A stretch of DNA of 64,000 nt, from NCBI RefSeq assembly GCF_001020565.1, contig NZ_LDAS01000001.1, positions 2,628,520 through 2,692,519 on the forward strand, in the 5' to 3' direction. A model generated the notes under the pieces. The model searched no databases and had not been told where the DNA came from. It worked only from the letters and a program-made list of their open reading frames with translations. Every line of letters starts with the position of its first letter. The stretch's first letter is position 1. A program made the position numbers and the translations under genes. Source of the DNA: Maribacter thermophilus (GTDB lineage Bacteria; Bacteroidota; Bacteroidia; Flavobacteriales; Flavobacteriaceae). This document shows, one piece after another, positions 63,801 through 64,000 of this stretch.

Positions 63801-64000
63801 ATGGAGAGTTCAACTTCGACATCAACTGTTAACGCGAACAGGTTATTTTATGCCAGCTGTTTTGCGCTTATTACCACCGCTTTTTCCTTTAGTATAAGAG
63901 CCGGTATTTTACCCCAACTTGGCGAAGAATTAAGTTTAACCGCCGAACAATTGGGCTTCATCAACTCTATGTGGTTTCTAGGTTTTCCGATATCTATGGT
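63801..64000 (+). CDS. N-terminal part of an MFS transporter (truncated by window edge)
   Basis: The ATG at 63801 opens a frame through the window end, giving 66 residues. A hydrophobic helix near 15-34 is followed by GILPQLGEELSLTAEQLGFI, the usual loop and second helix start of major-facilitator proteins. It is divergent from the RidA lipoprotein gene, so it likely belongs to the same locus as an inner-membrane importer. Confidence 0.75.
   Translation, partial: MESSTSTSTVNANRLFYASCFALITTAFSFSIRAGILPQLGEELSLTAEQLGFINSMWFLGFPISM

Overview
The window reads as chromosomal DNA of a marine-type member of the Bacteroidota, most likely family Flavobacteriaceae. The grounds are an AT-rich genome, lipoprotein signals everywhere, promoters of the TAnnTTTG (-7) type, a SusC/SusD pair driven by an ECF sigma factor and FecR, an SDR-type L-threonine dehydrogenase, and the 3' part of an aryl-polyene/flexirubin-type pigment cluster. 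The genus cannot be fixed from the sequence; no rRNA, IS element, phage gene or CRISPR array is visible.

Layout. (1) 1-10.1 kb, plus strand: tightly overlapping genes for the tail of a flexirubin/aryl-polyene-like locus (hot-dog dehydratase-like protein, GT2-DUF2062 protein, MMPL/acyltransferase/methyltransferase-like fusion, FAD desaturase-like oxidoreductase, cupin-like protein, C45 lipoprotein). (2) 10.2-14.7 kb: short SSB, small GNAT protein, then a four-gene catabolic operon (TIM-barrel epimerase, enolase-superfamily dehydratase/racemase, VOC protein, 2-hydroxyacid dehydrogenase). (3) 14.7-28.9 kb: mixed housekeeping and accessory genes, with two M28 peptidases, a three-domain cNMP/acyltransferase/SGNH protein, a pentapeptide-repeat protein, a CBS protein and threonine dehydrogenase. 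(4) 29.1-34.9 kb, minus: GC-rich tripartite RND efflux operon. (5) 35-42.2 kb, minus: RimB-RimK-like fusion, GNAT-nitrilase fusion, and an arginine decarboxylase - agmatinase - deoxyhypusine-synthase-like set that should make putrescine and probably homospermidine. (6) 43.5 kb: tRNA-Arg(CCT). (7) 43.7-63.6 kb, all minus: ECF sigma/FecR/SusC/SusD followed by a dipeptidase-like protein, two large lipoprotein amidohydrolases, a VCBS-repeat protein, two RidA proteins, an MBL hydrolase, a creatininase-family protein, an alpha/beta hydrolase, an Asp/Glu racemase and a DASS carboxylate transporter; an MFS gene starts divergently at 63.8 kb.

The most interesting unit is region 7. It has the control and import parts of a Bacteroidota utilization locus but no glycoside hydrolase or sulfatase. 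Its enzymes act on amide, imine or amino-acid chemistry, so I infer import and breakdown of a small peptide-like, cyclic amide or D-amino-acid-containing compound. Within it, an exported RidA lipoprotein, a dipeptidase-fold protein with altered metal ligands, and a racemase whose lipoprotein signal sits one frame out of register all deserve checking. GC content is mosaic across this region, which suggests assembly from several sources.
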